NCBI GenBank assembly: GCA_023653055.1
Contig: JAMNXR010000015.1
Span: 22,822-86,821 of the forward strand
Reading direction: 5' to 3'
Source: Burkholderiaceae bacterium
Lineage (GTDB): Bacteria; Pseudomonadota; Gammaproteobacteria; Burkholderiales; Burkholderiaceae_B
DNA: 64,000 bases
Shown here: piece by piece, positions 37,070-46,133 of the stretch
Layout: each line of letters opens with the position of its first letter
Position numbering within the stretch: the stretch's first letter is position 1
The notes under the pieces: generated by a model
Told to the model about the DNA's origin: nothing
The model's database searches: none
Seen by the model: only the letters and a program-made list of their open reading frames with translations
Program-made: the position numbers and the translations under genes

Positions 37070-37849
37070 TTAGAGCTTGGTGATTTTGTGTAGCAAGGGA
37101 AAACGCCAGCGATCGGGAAGAAAACTGATCCAGCGCAATGCCCCTGCAAACCCCCGCGGAAAACGGATTTCAAATTGTCCGCGTTCAAAGCCTGCCACGA
37201 TTGCTTGGGCAGCTTGGGCAGGCTTCATCAAACCGGGCATCTCGAAATCGTTGACCGCAGTCATAGGCGTTTCGACAAAACCAGGGTTAATCAAATAAAC
37301 CGACACCCCTTTCGGTTCGAGTTCAAAGTACAGCGTCTGCGCCAAATTGTTAAGCGCGGCTTTAGTCGCCCCGTATATCACGGCCTTAGGCAAACCCGTA
37401 TACGCAGAAATACTGGCGATCACGGCAAGTCCGCCCTCGCCTCTTTTGATGAAATATGGGACTAAAAGAGCAACCCCTCGATACACACCGACGACATTTA
37501 AATCAAAACTCTTTTGGACCTGATCCATATCTAACGCCCAACTGTGTGTCGGATCGTAGCGAGCAGCGCCAAAGACCACGAGGTCGATATGCCCCATCGC
37601 AGCCAGGGTGCGTTCAAAGGCCTCAGGCCAAGCCTGAGCATCCCCCGCATCGAAGGCAACGACGTGGGCATGAGGATGAGGTTGCGCAAGCTCGAGCAAC
37701 GCCTCTTGTCTGCGCGCAGACACCGTGACCCAAGCGCCTGCCGCCAACAAAGCTTGGGCCAGCGCCGCACCAATGCCGCTCGAGGCCCCGACTAACCAGA
37801 CGCGCTTACCGGCCCAGCTTTTAATCGGTGGATTGAGCGCACGCATCAC
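37070..37849 (-). CDS. Short-chain dehydrogenase/reductase
   Basis: A 259-residue classical SDR. The cofactor motif GASSGIGAALAQALLAAGA and the following VTVSARR suggest NADPH preference. The catalytic Ser is in VIASISAYTG, with YxxxK in YGATKAALNNLAQ. The C-terminal tail LDRWRFPLLHKI is basic and hydrophobic. Its start overlaps the DUF3833 stop by four bases. The substrate is probably lipid-related given the CFA-type methyltransferase and FAD oxidoreductase in the operon, but that is inference. Confidence 0.9.
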   Translation of the reverse strand: MMRALNPPIKSWAGKRVWLVGASSGIGAALAQALLAAGAWVTVSARRQEALLELAQPHPHAHVVAFDAGDAQAWPEAFERTLAAMGHIDLVVFGAARYDPTHSWALDMDQVQKSFDLNVVGVYRGVALLVPYFIKRGEGGLAVIASISAYTGLPKAVIYGATKAALNNLAQTLYFELEPKGVSVYLINPGFVETPMTAVNDFEMPGLMKPAQAAQAIVAGFERGQFEIRFPRGFAGALRWISFLPDRWRFPLLHKITKL

Positions 37850-38394
37850 GAAGGGCTACCGGGCGTACGTTTGCGGAAAAATAATGTGACCTCACCTAGA
37901 TCGATGCCGAATTTGGACATGGTGGAGCGATTCATCATTGAGTGCTCATCCATCTGCCACATCCAGTCGTCAAAATTGACGAGATACTCTTTACCATCAA
38001 CAGGCAAACGCAGCACATAGGTCCAATGCAGTGCATTGCCCGACACACGCCCCGTTGCAACGCCCACCACATCGTCGGCCGTACCTTGCCAGGTTCCATC
38101 GGCCTGACGCTTGAGCGTCCAGACGCGGCGTTGTTTCTCACCATCCGAATAGGTAAAACGCTCATCGAGCGTGCCCTCAGATGGACTGATCCAATTGGTC
38201 ATGATTTCTACATGAAAACGACGAGCGACTTCACCGTTACGTTTTTGGAATATGCCCCATGCATCAATCGTGCCAGTAAAAAATGTCGACAACTCAAGCT
38301 TAGGCGTTTCTTTGGCATATTGTTCAACATCAACGCTACCACAAGCGGTCATCAATGCAGCTGTGGCAGAGGCTATCAGTGCTTTGAATTTCAT
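37846..38394 (-). CDS. DUF3833 family lipoprotein
   Basis: An approximately 182-residue DUF3833 protein. ATG 38394 gives a lipoprotein signal (MKFKALIASATAALMTAC, lipobox LMTAC); the frame upstream to 38550 is probably not translated. The body (FFTGTIDAWGIFQKRNGEVARRF, LDERFTYSDGEKQRRVWTLK) is typical of the family and probably a lipocalin-like beta barrel. It belongs to the operon that also encodes an MFS carrier, CFA-type methyltransferase and SDR. Function is not established. Confidence 0.87.
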   Translation of the reverse strand: MKFKALIASATAALMTACGSVDVEQYAKETPKLELSTFFTGTIDAWGIFQKRNGEVARRFHVEIMTNWISPSEGTLDERFTYSDGEKQRRVWTLKRQADGTWQGTADDVVGVATGRVSGNALHWTYVLRLPVDGKEYLVNFDDWMWQMDEHSMMNRSTMSKFGIDLGEVTLFFRKRTPGSPS

Positions 38395-38404
38395 TTTGAG
38401 ACTC

Positions 38405-39667
38405 CTAGCGGACAATTGTCCGCGATGACGAACGACCACGTAATTGTGGCAGCAACACCAGGATGGCGATGCCTTTGAAAACGATGGGTAAACATACATA
38501 CAGCGCGGTGAGCGCAATAGTCGTCTGAAACTGTCCCGGTGCATACCCAAAGAGTTTGAGACTGGGTAGCGCTAAACCGGCGGCCAACGCGAGCGCGAAC
38601 TTGCTAATGAGCACCCAAATACCAAAATAAAGACCCGTGCTTTTGCGATTTTGCTCAGGGATCGCATCCGCGAGCATGGCGGGCGGCAACGCGACATCTG
38701 CGCCAAGCGCAGCTCCGGACATCAAGCAAATCAGGCTATAAGCCATCACGTCACCGCTTCCGATCCAGCCCGAGAACATCAGTGAACATCCGGCTAACAC
38801 ACTCCCCAGTACCCATGCGCGTGCCTTGCCGATGCGATCTGACAGCGCTACCCAAAGCGGAAGCGTCAACATGCCCGCTAAAAAATAAATGCCGAGAAAC
38901 ATGCCTGCTTGCTGAGGGGCCTGCACCACATCATCAATAAAAAAGAGGACCAGTGTCGCAGGGATGGCCACTGAGATGGCATTAAATAAATAAAACCACA
39001 TCACAAGCCGTACCGCCGGGGGTTTGAGCGCAGCGCGCCATCCCTCAAGCGTTTCAACGATAGAAACCTGTGGTTTGGGAGCCCAACGCAATGTTGTCCA
39101 CAAACCTAGTACCAGGATCGCGACAAACACCCAGGCAAACACTTGATACCCCTGGCGCGGCCCCCAATCTGCCACCCAAAAGGTTGGCAATACTGAAGCA
39201 ACCACCACGCCCACCAAACCCAAGGCCTCGCGCCACGCAGTCACACGCGAGCGTTGTGTCACGTCATCGGTCAGACGTGCGCCCCATGTCAAATAACAAA
39301 TGCTCAGCAAGCTGTGCGCAAAATATACCAAGATCAAACACAAAGTCAGCCAAGCCATCAAACCCACTTGGGATGCTTGAGGGGGTGTAAATAACAACAC
39401 AAAGCCCAGCGCAAGCACCATACTAGACGCGATCATCAACACCAGCCAACCAGAGCGCTTGCGCTGAAGCCCATCCACAACACGACCCAAAAATGGATCT
39501 TGCACCGTATCGAACAAACGGGTCAAAAATAAAATCGCCCCGAGCGCCGCTAAATCTAAACCCAAGACATCACCGTAAAACTTTGGCGAGATCATATAGA
39601 TTGGTAACATCGCCATCGCTAGGGGCAAGCCTAACGCAGCATAGGCAACCAGACTGGTCGTTTTCAC
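38405..39667 (-). CDS. MFS transporter, GPH-like family
   Basis: A 420-residue twelve-helix carrier resembling the MFS_2/GPH (glycoside-pentoside-hexuronide:cation) group. Characteristic parts are YGDVLGLDLAALGAILFLTRLFDTVQDPFLGRVVD, the conserved RSGWLVLM following the first loop, and LADAIPEQNRKSTGLYFGIWVLISKFALALAAG. In this operon type the carrier is more plausibly involved in lipid or lysolipid handling than in sugar uptake, but there is no direct evidence. It overlaps the chalcone-isomerase-like gene by four bases. Confidence 0.88.
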   Translation of the reverse strand: MKTTSLVAYAALGLPLAMAMLPIYMISPKFYGDVLGLDLAALGAILFLTRLFDTVQDPFLGRVVDGLQRKRSGWLVLMIASSMVLALGFVLLFTPPQASQVGLMAWLTLCLILVYFAHSLLSICYLTWGARLTDDVTQRSRVTAWREALGLVGVVVASVLPTFWVADWGPRQGYQVFAWVFVAILVLGLWTTLRWAPKPQVSIVETLEGWRAALKPPAVRLVMWFYLFNAISVAIPATLVLFFIDDVVQAPQQAGMFLGIYFLAGMLTLPLWVALSDRIGKARAWVLGSVLAGCSLMFSGWIGSGDVMAYSLICLMSGAALGADVALPPAMLADAIPEQNRKSTGLYFGIWVLISKFALALAAGLALPSLKLFGYAPGQFQTTIALTALYVCLPIVFKGIAILVLLPQLRGRSSSRTIVR

Positions 39668-40182
39668 TGAGACAGTCCCAATAAAGACTGACGCAAACTT
39701 GGTTCACTTGTACGTGGATCTAACCAGATGGCAAAAAATGCGCGGGCTAACACATCATTGATTTGACCGATTTCTTTATCCTGCTCATAAAAGACTGCGC
39801 CTTCACCTGGTCGATATACGCCCGTCAGGGTCACGCCTTTAGATACGCTTGGTAGCACACGAGAAAGCTCAGCCGCCCACTCGGGATGCTGGTCTACAGG
39901 CTTACCTAGTTTACGCATCTCATCGAGTGAGGACTGGACCAAGCGATCTCCAGCAATGGTTCGCTCGTACGTCAGCGACAGTGCGAAAGACTTGTTGGCT
40001 TCAAAACGACCCGCAGCCGCATACAGTCGCGCTTCGTAGATCGACCAACCAAAACGCTTGAACATACCTTGCCCGACCTGTTGAGCGCCTGGCAATAGTT
40101 GCGTAAACGTAGGCGTGGCATGCAGGCTCGCGGCACTAAGGCTCAAGAGTAAAGAAACTAGGATTTTGCGCAAAGTGTCCAT
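39664..40182 (-). CDS. Chalcone isomerase-like protein, exported
   Basis: A 172-residue protein of the bacterial chalcone isomerase-like family. A signal peptide (MDTLRKILVSLLLSLSAASLHA) is followed by the fold signature GMFKRFGWSIYEARLYA and the conserved ending RAFFAIWLDPRTSEPSLRQSLLG. Bacterial members lack known chalcone activity and probably bind fatty acids or lipids. Its beginning overlaps the CFA-type gene end by 25 bases. A cytoplasmic paralogue is at 43475-44047 in the same operon. Confidence 0.87.
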   Translation of the reverse strand: MDTLRKILVSLLLSLSAASLHATPTFTQLLPGAQQVGQGMFKRFGWSIYEARLYAAAGRFEANKSFALSLTYERTIAGDRLVQSSLDEMRKLGKPVDQHPEWAAELSRVLPSVSKGVTLTGVYRPGEGAVFYEQDKEIGQINDVLARAFFAIWLDPRTSEPSLRQSLLGLSQ

Positions 40183-41390
40183 TGTTTAACATCCGTTCGA
40201 GTGTGTCGGAATCCAACTTCACAATAAGCCAAATACATTTTCCAGACGCGAATAAAGGCCTCGTCATAGCCCTGCTCTCGAATCTGATTCAGTGATGCAT
40301 CAAAGCGTTGGGCCCAGCGCTTGAGGGTTTCAGCATAGTCTTGACCAAAGGCCAGCACCTCCAGCGCACGAAGACCTGCGGCCTCGCATTCTTTCCTAAA
40401 CCGCGATGGGCTTGGCAACATCCCACCTGGGAAAATATATTGCTGAATAAAATCCGTGCCGCGTCTGTAGGCATCGAACTTGTCTTCCACAATATCGATG
40501 GTTTGCACAACCACTTTTCCAGAGGGCTTTAAGCAACGCGCCAACATTTGAAAGTAGCTGGGCCAATGCAACAGGCCTACGGCCTCAAACATTTCAATCG
40601 AAACAATATGATCAAATTTTTCTGGCACATCTCGGTAGTCTTGCAAGCGCAGTGTCACGCGGTCGCTTAGACCCGCATCATGCATCCGCTTGGTCGCCCA
40701 TTCAAGCTGCGCGTCTGACAAGGTGATACCCACTACGTTGAGGCCTCGACGGGCGGCTCGCTCTGCAAAACCGCCCCACCCACAGCCCACTTCAAGAATC
40801 GTCTGACCCGCTTGCGCCTCTATCTGATCGAGAATGCGGTCGTACTTTGCGTCTTGCGCTCGTTCAAGCTCGCGTGTCAAGTCGCCTTCAAATAAACCAG
40901 ACGAATAGGTCATCGAAGGATCGAGCCATAAGCGGTAAAAACTGTTTCCAACGTCGTAGTGACTTAAAATGTTGCGTCGACTCCCTGCGCGACTGTTGTC
41001 TTTTAGCACCCAGTGGGACAAACGCTTGAGTAATAGTGCCCACCAATGTCCATCTACCGCCTCTGAAATCTGCTCGTTACGAATTGCAAGCGTGAACAAC
41101 GCGACTAAGTCTGGTGAGTCCACCCAACCACGCCGTAAGCTTTCAGCAAAACCCACATCGCCTTGACGCAAAATCAAGCTTGCTGCGCGCCAATCCAGCA
41201 CACGCAGTTCGGCATGCGGGACAGTATGTGATGGATCTGAGGCGCTTTGCCCCAGCATCAATTCGACGCCGGCCGGGTCGATCAACTTGAGTGATCCGTA
41301 CGAAATACGGCCTAATAAACTAACAAGAAGTCTCCCGGCCCATGGAATCTTGACCATAGAACCCGTCAGACGCTCTTCATTCAAACTCAT
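40158..41390 (-). CDS. Cyclopropane-fatty-acyl-phospholipid synthase family methyltransferase
   Basis: A 410-residue SAM-dependent methyltransferase acting on membrane lipid acyl chains. The N-terminal lipid-binding half precedes SHYDVGNSFYRLWLDPSMTYSSG, the SAM motif ILEVGCGWGGFAERAARRG and HIVSIEMFEAVG, and GTDFIQQYIFPGGMLPS, all diagnostic of the CFA synthase family. Homologues in ChrR-regulated loci take part in furan or modified fatty acid formation as protection against singlet oxygen. The exact product here is not determined. It overlaps DUF1365 by four bases. Confidence 0.93.
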   Translation of the reverse strand: MSLNEERLTGSMVKIPWAGRLLVSLLGRISYGSLKLIDPAGVELMLGQSASDPSHTVPHAELRVLDWRAASLILRQGDVGFAESLRRGWVDSPDLVALFTLAIRNEQISEAVDGHWWALLLKRLSHWVLKDNSRAGSRRNILSHYDVGNSFYRLWLDPSMTYSSGLFEGDLTRELERAQDAKYDRILDQIEAQAGQTILEVGCGWGGFAERAARRGLNVVGITLSDAQLEWATKRMHDAGLSDRVTLRLQDYRDVPEKFDHIVSIEMFEAVGLLHWPSYFQMLARCLKPSGKVVVQTIDIVEDKFDAYRRGTDFIQQYIFPGGMLPSPSRFRKECEAAGLRALEVLAFGQDYAETLKRWAQRFDASLNQIREQGYDEAFIRVWKMYLAYCEVGFRHTRTDVKQWTLCAKS

Positions 41391-42190
41391 GGGGAAACCT
41401 TTCCATTGTTAGTGACTTCGTTCTTGGGCGGCGGCGGAACAGCATGGTATTTTGCACCCTGGCGCCAAAGCTTGAATGCTTGCCAATGAATACGCAACAT
41501 GACCCCAAACGTCATCATTGGCATTGATAAAAGACTGAATGCTAACGCGCGTGTTGAAAATGGCTGAGCTTGCACCACAAGCGCTGTTTTGAGAAGCGGC
41601 TGGGACAGCATAGGCTCATCAAAATAATCAATGGCCATCCGCGATTGCTTGCCGTGATAGCTCGATTTAAAGCGATAAATACCCTGGACATCACAAAAAG
41701 GTGACACATGAAAGAGCTTTTGACACTCCAAGACTGCACCTGGCTCAATCACGCCAAGATTAGCCGTGGTCAATACATACTGGTGACGCTGACCAAACGT
41801 ATTGTTGACCTCAGCCACCAGGACGCGAAGCGCGCCCTGACGATCATGGACATGCCAAAAACTGACTGGATTAAACACGTAACCAAACACACGCGGAAAA
41901 CATTGCAGCCACACCGCGCCTGTCTGAAGCGAAATCCCGCTTTCATGAAGCGCAGAAGTTAACCAAACCATCAGGTCTGACCCATCACGTGCACCGTGAT
42001 CACGCGATTGAAAACTTACGATCCGTTTTTTATCGATGCCAAACAACCAGCTATTAAACCGGCTCAAGCTTGATAGTTGATCTACGCGCAAGCGGATACA
42101 AAAAACGCGGTAGACAAACCGATGCACGAACGGCCTCAAACGCGCATGCATCACGCGTCCACGACACAGTTCAAGCGCATCATTATTCAT
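41387..42190 (-). CDS. DUF1365 family protein
   Basis: An approximately 267-residue DUF1365 protein. The opening CRGRVMHARLRPFVHRFVYRVFCIRLRVDQL and VFNPVSFWHVHDRQGALRVLVAEVNNTFGQRHQYVL are family hallmarks. It invariably neighbours the FAD oxidoreductase and CFA-type methyltransferase in this locus type. ATG 42190 overlaps the end of the FAD gene. No enzymatic role is firmly known; participation in fatty-acyl modification is inferred from context. Confidence 0.9.
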   Translation of the reverse strand: MNNDALELCRGRVMHARLRPFVHRFVYRVFCIRLRVDQLSSLSRFNSWLFGIDKKRIVSFQSRDHGARDGSDLMVWLTSALHESGISLQTGAVWLQCFPRVFGYVFNPVSFWHVHDRQGALRVLVAEVNNTFGQRHQYVLTTANLGVIEPGAVLECQKLFHVSPFCDVQGIYRFKSSYHGKQSRMAIDYFDEPMLSQPLLKTALVVQAQPFSTRALAFSLLSMPMMTFGVMLRIHWQAFKLWRQGAKYHAVPPPPKNEVTNNGKVSP

Positions 42191-43478
42191 AGGTCGGCGT
42201 CCAGGGGATGTCAGCATTGAAGTCTCGCACCACTCTCAAGGCTGATTTCAATCCATCTTCGTGAAATCCGTAGCCCGCCCATGCGCCGCAGAACCATGCA
42301 CGATCGCGTCCCTGAATGGTAGGCAATAATTTCTGCGCTTGTTCTGCCCTGACGTCCATAATGGGATGCGCGTAGTCGAATGTTCTTAACACTAAGTCAG
42401 GGTCGGGCGCCTGATTGGGATTAAGCGTCACGATCACGGGTGTTTTAAAGGGTAAGGGCTGTAAAAGGTTGAGCAGATAACTAACCGCAACCGGTCGTTG
42501 TGCACCCTCACCCGGTGACGACATGTAGTTCCAGGCCGACCACACTTTTTTGCGTCGTGGCAATAACTTAGCATCCACATGCAATACGGCTTTATTCGGC
42601 TGATAACGGAAACCCTGCAAAACCTCTTTTTCGCTTTCACTGACATCTAATAGCCCAAGTGTTGTCGGTGCATGGCAGGCAAAGATCACTGCATCAAAAT
42701 GTTCTACACCTTGGGCAGAGTGAATGACTACCTGATCTGCGTGACGAACGACGCGATGCACGGGGCAGTTTAAGCGCGCATCACTGAGTTGAGCGACCAT
42801 GGCCTTGACGTATTCGCGAGAACCACCGACGACTGTTTTCCATTTTGGGCGATTTTCAATTTGCAACAATCTGTGATTTAAACAAAATGCGAGAAACGTT
42901 GCGGCTGGAAAACCAAGAATATCCTTGACCGAGGAGGACCAGATTGCCGCAGCCATCGGCAGCAAATACCATTCGCGCATCGCCTGCCCGAAATGCTCCC
43001 GCTCCAACAGCTCGCCCAATGTCACTGGGTCATGACGTGTCTGGTCCAAATAAAGCTGCGCATTTTTATTAAAGCGCAGGATATCCCGCAACATCATTAA
43101 AAATCTAGGTTTGAATAGGTTGCTGCGTTGCGCAAATACCGTATCGAGATTCGTCCCTGCCCACTCAATATCAGGACGTTCTATCGAAACACCAAAAGAC
43201 ATGTCGCTCGAATGCACGGGAATATTTAAGTGTGCAAACAATTGAATCAGATTGGGATATGTCAGATCGTTATGGACCAAAAATCCCGTATCAACAGGAT
43301 AGGTGTGCCCTTCGAGGGAGACATCCACCGTATTGGAATGCCCACCAAAATAAGAGCCCGCCTCAAATAGCGTGACATGCGAGTGATTTCTGAGCAACCA
43401 AGCCGAAGCCAAGCCAGAAATACCTGCGCCGACCACTGCGATCCGGCTGTTGCGGGCGATGCGCACAGGTCCGCTCAT
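42183..43478 (-). CDS. FAD-dependent oxidoreductase (NAD(P)-binding Rossmann, amine-oxidase-like)
   Basis: A 431-residue flavoprotein. The dinucleotide motif VVGAGISGLASAWLLRNHSHVTLFEAGSYFGGHSNTV resembles desaturase/amine oxidase-type enzymes. The C-terminal segment FCGAWAGYGFHEDGLKSAL is typical of the group adjacent to DUF1365 and CFA-type genes. It likely introduces or modifies double bonds in acyl chains together with them (inference). It overlaps the upstream CHI-like gene by four bases. Confidence 0.9.
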   Translation of the reverse strand: MSGPVRIARNSRIAVVGAGISGLASAWLLRNHSHVTLFEAGSYFGGHSNTVDVSLEGHTYPVDTGFLVHNDLTYPNLIQLFAHLNIPVHSSDMSFGVSIERPDIEWAGTNLDTVFAQRSNLFKPRFLMMLRDILRFNKNAQLYLDQTRHDPVTLGELLEREHFGQAMREWYLLPMAAAIWSSSVKDILGFPAATFLAFCLNHRLLQIENRPKWKTVVGGSREYVKAMVAQLSDARLNCPVHRVVRHADQVVIHSAQGVEHFDAVIFACHAPTTLGLLDVSESEKEVLQGFRYQPNKAVLHVDAKLLPRRKKVWSAWNYMSSPGEGAQRPVAVSYLLNLLQPLPFKTPVIVTLNPNQAPDPDLVLRTFDYAHPIMDVRAEQAQKLLPTIQGRDRAWFCGAWAGYGFHEDGLKSALRVVRDFNADIPWTPTYE

Positions 43479-44047
43479 GCACTCGCCTCTTGGGACGGAC
43501 TCGATCTAGTCGCCAAGGTCGGCAAGACTTGCGTATGTCCCAATAACGCTTGACGTAACTGCGGACTGCGCGTGCGCTCATCTAGCCAGATCGCGCTAAA
43601 CATACGCACAAAATCGGCGTCTTGAATAAGACCCAAGTCCTGAGATGCCGAAAAAAACTCTACGCGCACACCTGGTGTGAACCAACCCAGCAAACGATCA
43701 CCCAAGCACACATCTGGGATCATCTCCATCAAAGCCTGTGTCCATCCGAAACGTTGCTCATGAGTGATTTGGTTTAAACGTGCGATTTCGTCGATTGATG
43801 TAGACACAATCTGCTCTCCTTTTAGCGTTCGAAGGTAGTGCAAATCGAGCAAGAATGGCTTGGTAGGATCAAACGCTCCTGACTGAGTGAGTAACCGAGC
43901 GCGATAGAGCTTAAACACGCTCCAGCTAAAGACGCCCTCTCCGCAAAGCTGCCATCCGTCTGAACACGCAAGTGTAAATACCTCTGGCAACCGCTCTGAC
44001 ATCAAGGCCATGCGACTTCTGTCATCCGCTTGCATAGATAAGGGCAT
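43475..44047 (-). CDS. Chalcone isomerase-like protein, apparently without signal peptide
   Basis: A 190-residue paralogue of the protein at 39664-40182. It shares GEGVFSWSVFKLYRARLL, the mid-segment KGEQIVSTSIDEIARL and the ending MFSAIWLDERTRSPQLRQALLG. No convincing signal sequence is seen at MPLSMQADDRSRMALMSERL, so it looks cytoplasmic unless the start is misplaced. It is the first gene of the leftward operon, transcribed divergently from the TetR gene. It probably binds an acyl chain or lipid by family analogy. Confidence 0.82.
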   Translation of the reverse strand: MPLSMQADDRSRMALMSERLPEVFTLACSDGWQLCGEGVFSWSVFKLYRARLLTQSGAFDPTKPFLLDLHYLRTLKGEQIVSTSIDEIARLNQITHEQRFGWTQALMEMIPDVCLGDRLLGWFTPGVRVEFFSASQDLGLIQDADFVRMFSAIWLDERTRSPQLRQALLGHTQVLPTLATRSSPSQEASA

Positions 44048-44114
44048 AATTGAACTTGTTTGCGTTAAATGTAACTGTGTTGTGAATTTTTTAACATATT
44101 AGTATATTTTTAGA

Positions 44115-44142
44115 CTGAATAGTAATATTATGAACCATTCAG
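44115..44142. promoter_or_regulatory. Interrupted inverted repeat, possible TetR operator
   Basis: CTGAAT (44115-44120) and ATTCAG (44137-44142) form a perfect inverted pair in the AT-rich 118-base divergent region between the CHI-like operon and the TetR gene. Location fits an autoregulatory operator controlling both sides. The 16-base spacer is long, so the call is tentative. Confidence 0.35.
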
Positions 44143-44165
44143 ATTAAAATCAATTTCAGAAAACG

Positions 44166-44798
44166 ATGTCTGCCGATCTTCTCGTTATCCAAAGTAACAA
44201 GCTCTCCTTCAAGCAACAGCAACTGAAATTTCGTGAAAACGCAATTTTGGATGCGGTCAATAAGCTGTTGGCGCAAAAGGGTTTTGACCTCATGACCATG
44301 GACGAGGTCGCGGCGGATGTTGGCATCGCCAAAGCAAGTCTCTACAAACACTTTGAGTCAAAAGAGGCCTTGGCAGCGGCGTCTATGACCCGCTTACTTG
44401 AAGATGCGCTGAGGGTTGTCGACAATTTGTCCAGCAAACTCGCCGCAGTTGATAAGCTCAAGGCTCTAGTCAAATGGGGCATCAAGCTTCATCTCGGTGG
44501 CACGATGCCACTATTACCCTCCACACGTTCCAGCATCCAACAATCACTGCTGACCAATCCACCCTATATGGCAAAACTTGGTGCGCTCACTGAGAAGCTC
44601 GGAGAGTGGATCAACGAGGCGCAGCTTGCAGGCACTTTGACACCCTCCTTACCTGGAGAAGTCATTCTTTATACAATTTTTGCCCGCTCCTGCGACCCCG
44701 TCGCCGATTTTCTTAAGATGGGTGGTGCCTTCTCTGACGAAGATATCGTCGAGCTCTTGATTCATACAACCTTTCAGGGCATGACGGGACGAAACTGA
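44166..44798 (+). CDS. TetR/AcrR family transcriptional regulator
   Basis: A 210-residue repressor-type regulator. The N-terminal helix-turn-helix reads AILDAVNKLLAQKGFDLMTMDEVAADVGIAKASLYKHFESKEALA, at about residues 25-70, and a variable ligand-binding domain follows. It is divergent from the nine-gene lipid-modification operon to its left and is the likely regulator of it. In related loci elsewhere, an ECF sigma factor and ChrR occupy this position. The ligand is unknown. Confidence 0.92.
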   Translation: MSADLLVIQSNKLSFKQQQLKFRENAILDAVNKLLAQKGFDLMTMDEVAADVGIAKASLYKHFESKEALAAASMTRLLEDALRVVDNLSSKLAAVDKLKALVKWGIKLHLGGTMPLLPSTRSSIQQSLLTNPPYMAKLGALTEKLGEWINEAQLAGTLTPSLPGEVILYTIFARSCDPVADFLKMGGAFSDEDIVELLIHTTFQGMTGRN

Positions 44799-44860
44799 CA
44801 CGCGCGTTAAATTCTCACCACTGACATCAGCTAGAATCCAACCCTTTGGCTGGGTAAGTT

Positions 44861-45772
44861 ATGTGGTTTAAAAATCTCAAATTGTTTCGTCTTTCTAATA
44901 CCTGGGCCTGGACCGCTGACCAACTCGATGCCTTTCTGGCTAAAGAACAATTCGTTTCTCCCGGTGCCGCTGCACCTGTTGCCTCTGGCTGGAGCCCTCC
45001 TAGAGAGGATGATGTCCGCTTAGCCTACCGCGTTGGGCAACAAATCCTGTGCGCCTTTCGTTCAGAAAAAAAACTTTTACCCGCTTCTGTTATCAACCAG
45101 TTCGTCAAGCAACGTGCGATCGAGCTCGAAGAGCAGCAGGGTTTTAAACTCGGTCGGAAACAGCTTAGAGACCTCAAAGAAGAGGTGACCAACGCCTTGA
45201 TTCCCCGTGCGTTCAGCTTGACCCGAGACACGCGTATTTGGATTGATCCGGTTAACCACTGGTTGGTCATTGATACCGCATCCACCTCAAAAGCAGAGGA
45301 AATTCTGTCTGCGCTTGGAAAAGCGATTTACCCCTTCCCAGTTGAACCCATTCACGTCACGATCAGTCCTGCTGTCGCCATGACACAGTGGATCACCAGT
45401 GGCCAGCCACCGGCAAACTTCACCATTGATCAGGATGCCGAGCTGCGTGCAGGTGGGGACAAGGCTGCTGCCATTCGCTATGTCAAACACGCGCTCGATA
45501 GCGTCGATATTGAAAAACACATCCAATCCGGCAAACAGTGCACACGACTGGCACTCACGTGGCATGACAAAGTTTCCTTTGTCCTCACCGAAGCACTCGA
45601 TATCAAGCGCGTCGCGCCGCAAGACATTCTCGACGAGGCCGATCATTTGGCACCGGCCAACGAGGCCGAAAAGTTTGATGGCGAATTCACGCTCATGTGC
45701 GCTGAACTCAACCTGCTTTTCGCAGGACTACTTGAGTCGCTCGAAGAAAAAAAACTTAACCAGGTGACCTGA
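44861..45772 (+). CDS. rdgC: Recombination-associated protein RdgC
   Basis: A 303-residue RdgC, a ring-shaped DNA-binding protein that restrains RecA-promoted exchange. MWFKNLKLFRLSNTWAWTADQLDAFL at the start and KLLPASVINQFVKQRAIELEEQQGFKLGRKQLRDLKEEV are diagnostic. The C-terminal half (FDGEFTLMCAELNLLFAGLLESL) is intact. It is not adjacent to recA, which is usual. Confidence 0.94.
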   Translation: MWFKNLKLFRLSNTWAWTADQLDAFLAKEQFVSPGAAAPVASGWSPPREDDVRLAYRVGQQILCAFRSEKKLLPASVINQFVKQRAIELEEQQGFKLGRKQLRDLKEEVTNALIPRAFSLTRDTRIWIDPVNHWLVIDTASTSKAEEILSALGKAIYPFPVEPIHVTISPAVAMTQWITSGQPPANFTIDQDAELRAGGDKAAAIRYVKHALDSVDIEKHIQSGKQCTRLALTWHDKVSFVLTEALDIKRVAPQDILDEADHLAPANEAEKFDGEFTLMCAELNLLFAGLLESLEEKKLNQVT

Positions 45773-45799
45773 TCGCCTGTTGATGTTTAAAGGATAAAA

Positions 45800-46120
45800 A
45801 TGGACTTGATGATTCAAAGCCAGCTGGCAGAAAACATCGATGGTGGCGTTCTACTTGACGTCTCTGCAGATGATTTAAATGTACGCGCGTATGTCGTGAT
45901 CGCTTCAGTTGATCTCAACATCGTAGAAAAACTTATACCTGTTTCAGTTTTTGAAAGCGGCGTACAAGTTCATGTGGCGGGGATACAGTCCAATACTGAT
46001 ATTGCCGAAGAAGTGATCCAAATCTTGGAAAACATGTCGCCACAAGACATCGTGGTGTATTTTTGTGAAAATGCTTTAGTGTACGGCGAGACGCTCGCCG
46101 TACTGGGCATCAAGCACTAG
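45800..46120 (+). CDS. Hypothetical protein, 106 residues
   Basis: A small acidic protein beginning MDLMIQSQLAENIDGGVLLDVSADDLNVRAYVV. No signal peptide, membrane segment or metal motif was seen, and no family is recognised. It has a ribosome-site-like aaaggat upstream and follows rdgC by 27 bases on the same strand, so it may be co-transcribed. The alternating hydrophobic pattern suggests a compact alpha/beta protein. Confidence 0.65.
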   Translation: MDLMIQSQLAENIDGGVLLDVSADDLNVRAYVVIASVDLNIVEKLIPVSVFESGVQVHVAGIQSNTDIAEEVIQILENMSPQDIVVYFCENALVYGETLAVLGIKH

Positions 46121-46133
46121 TCTCTGATCAGGC

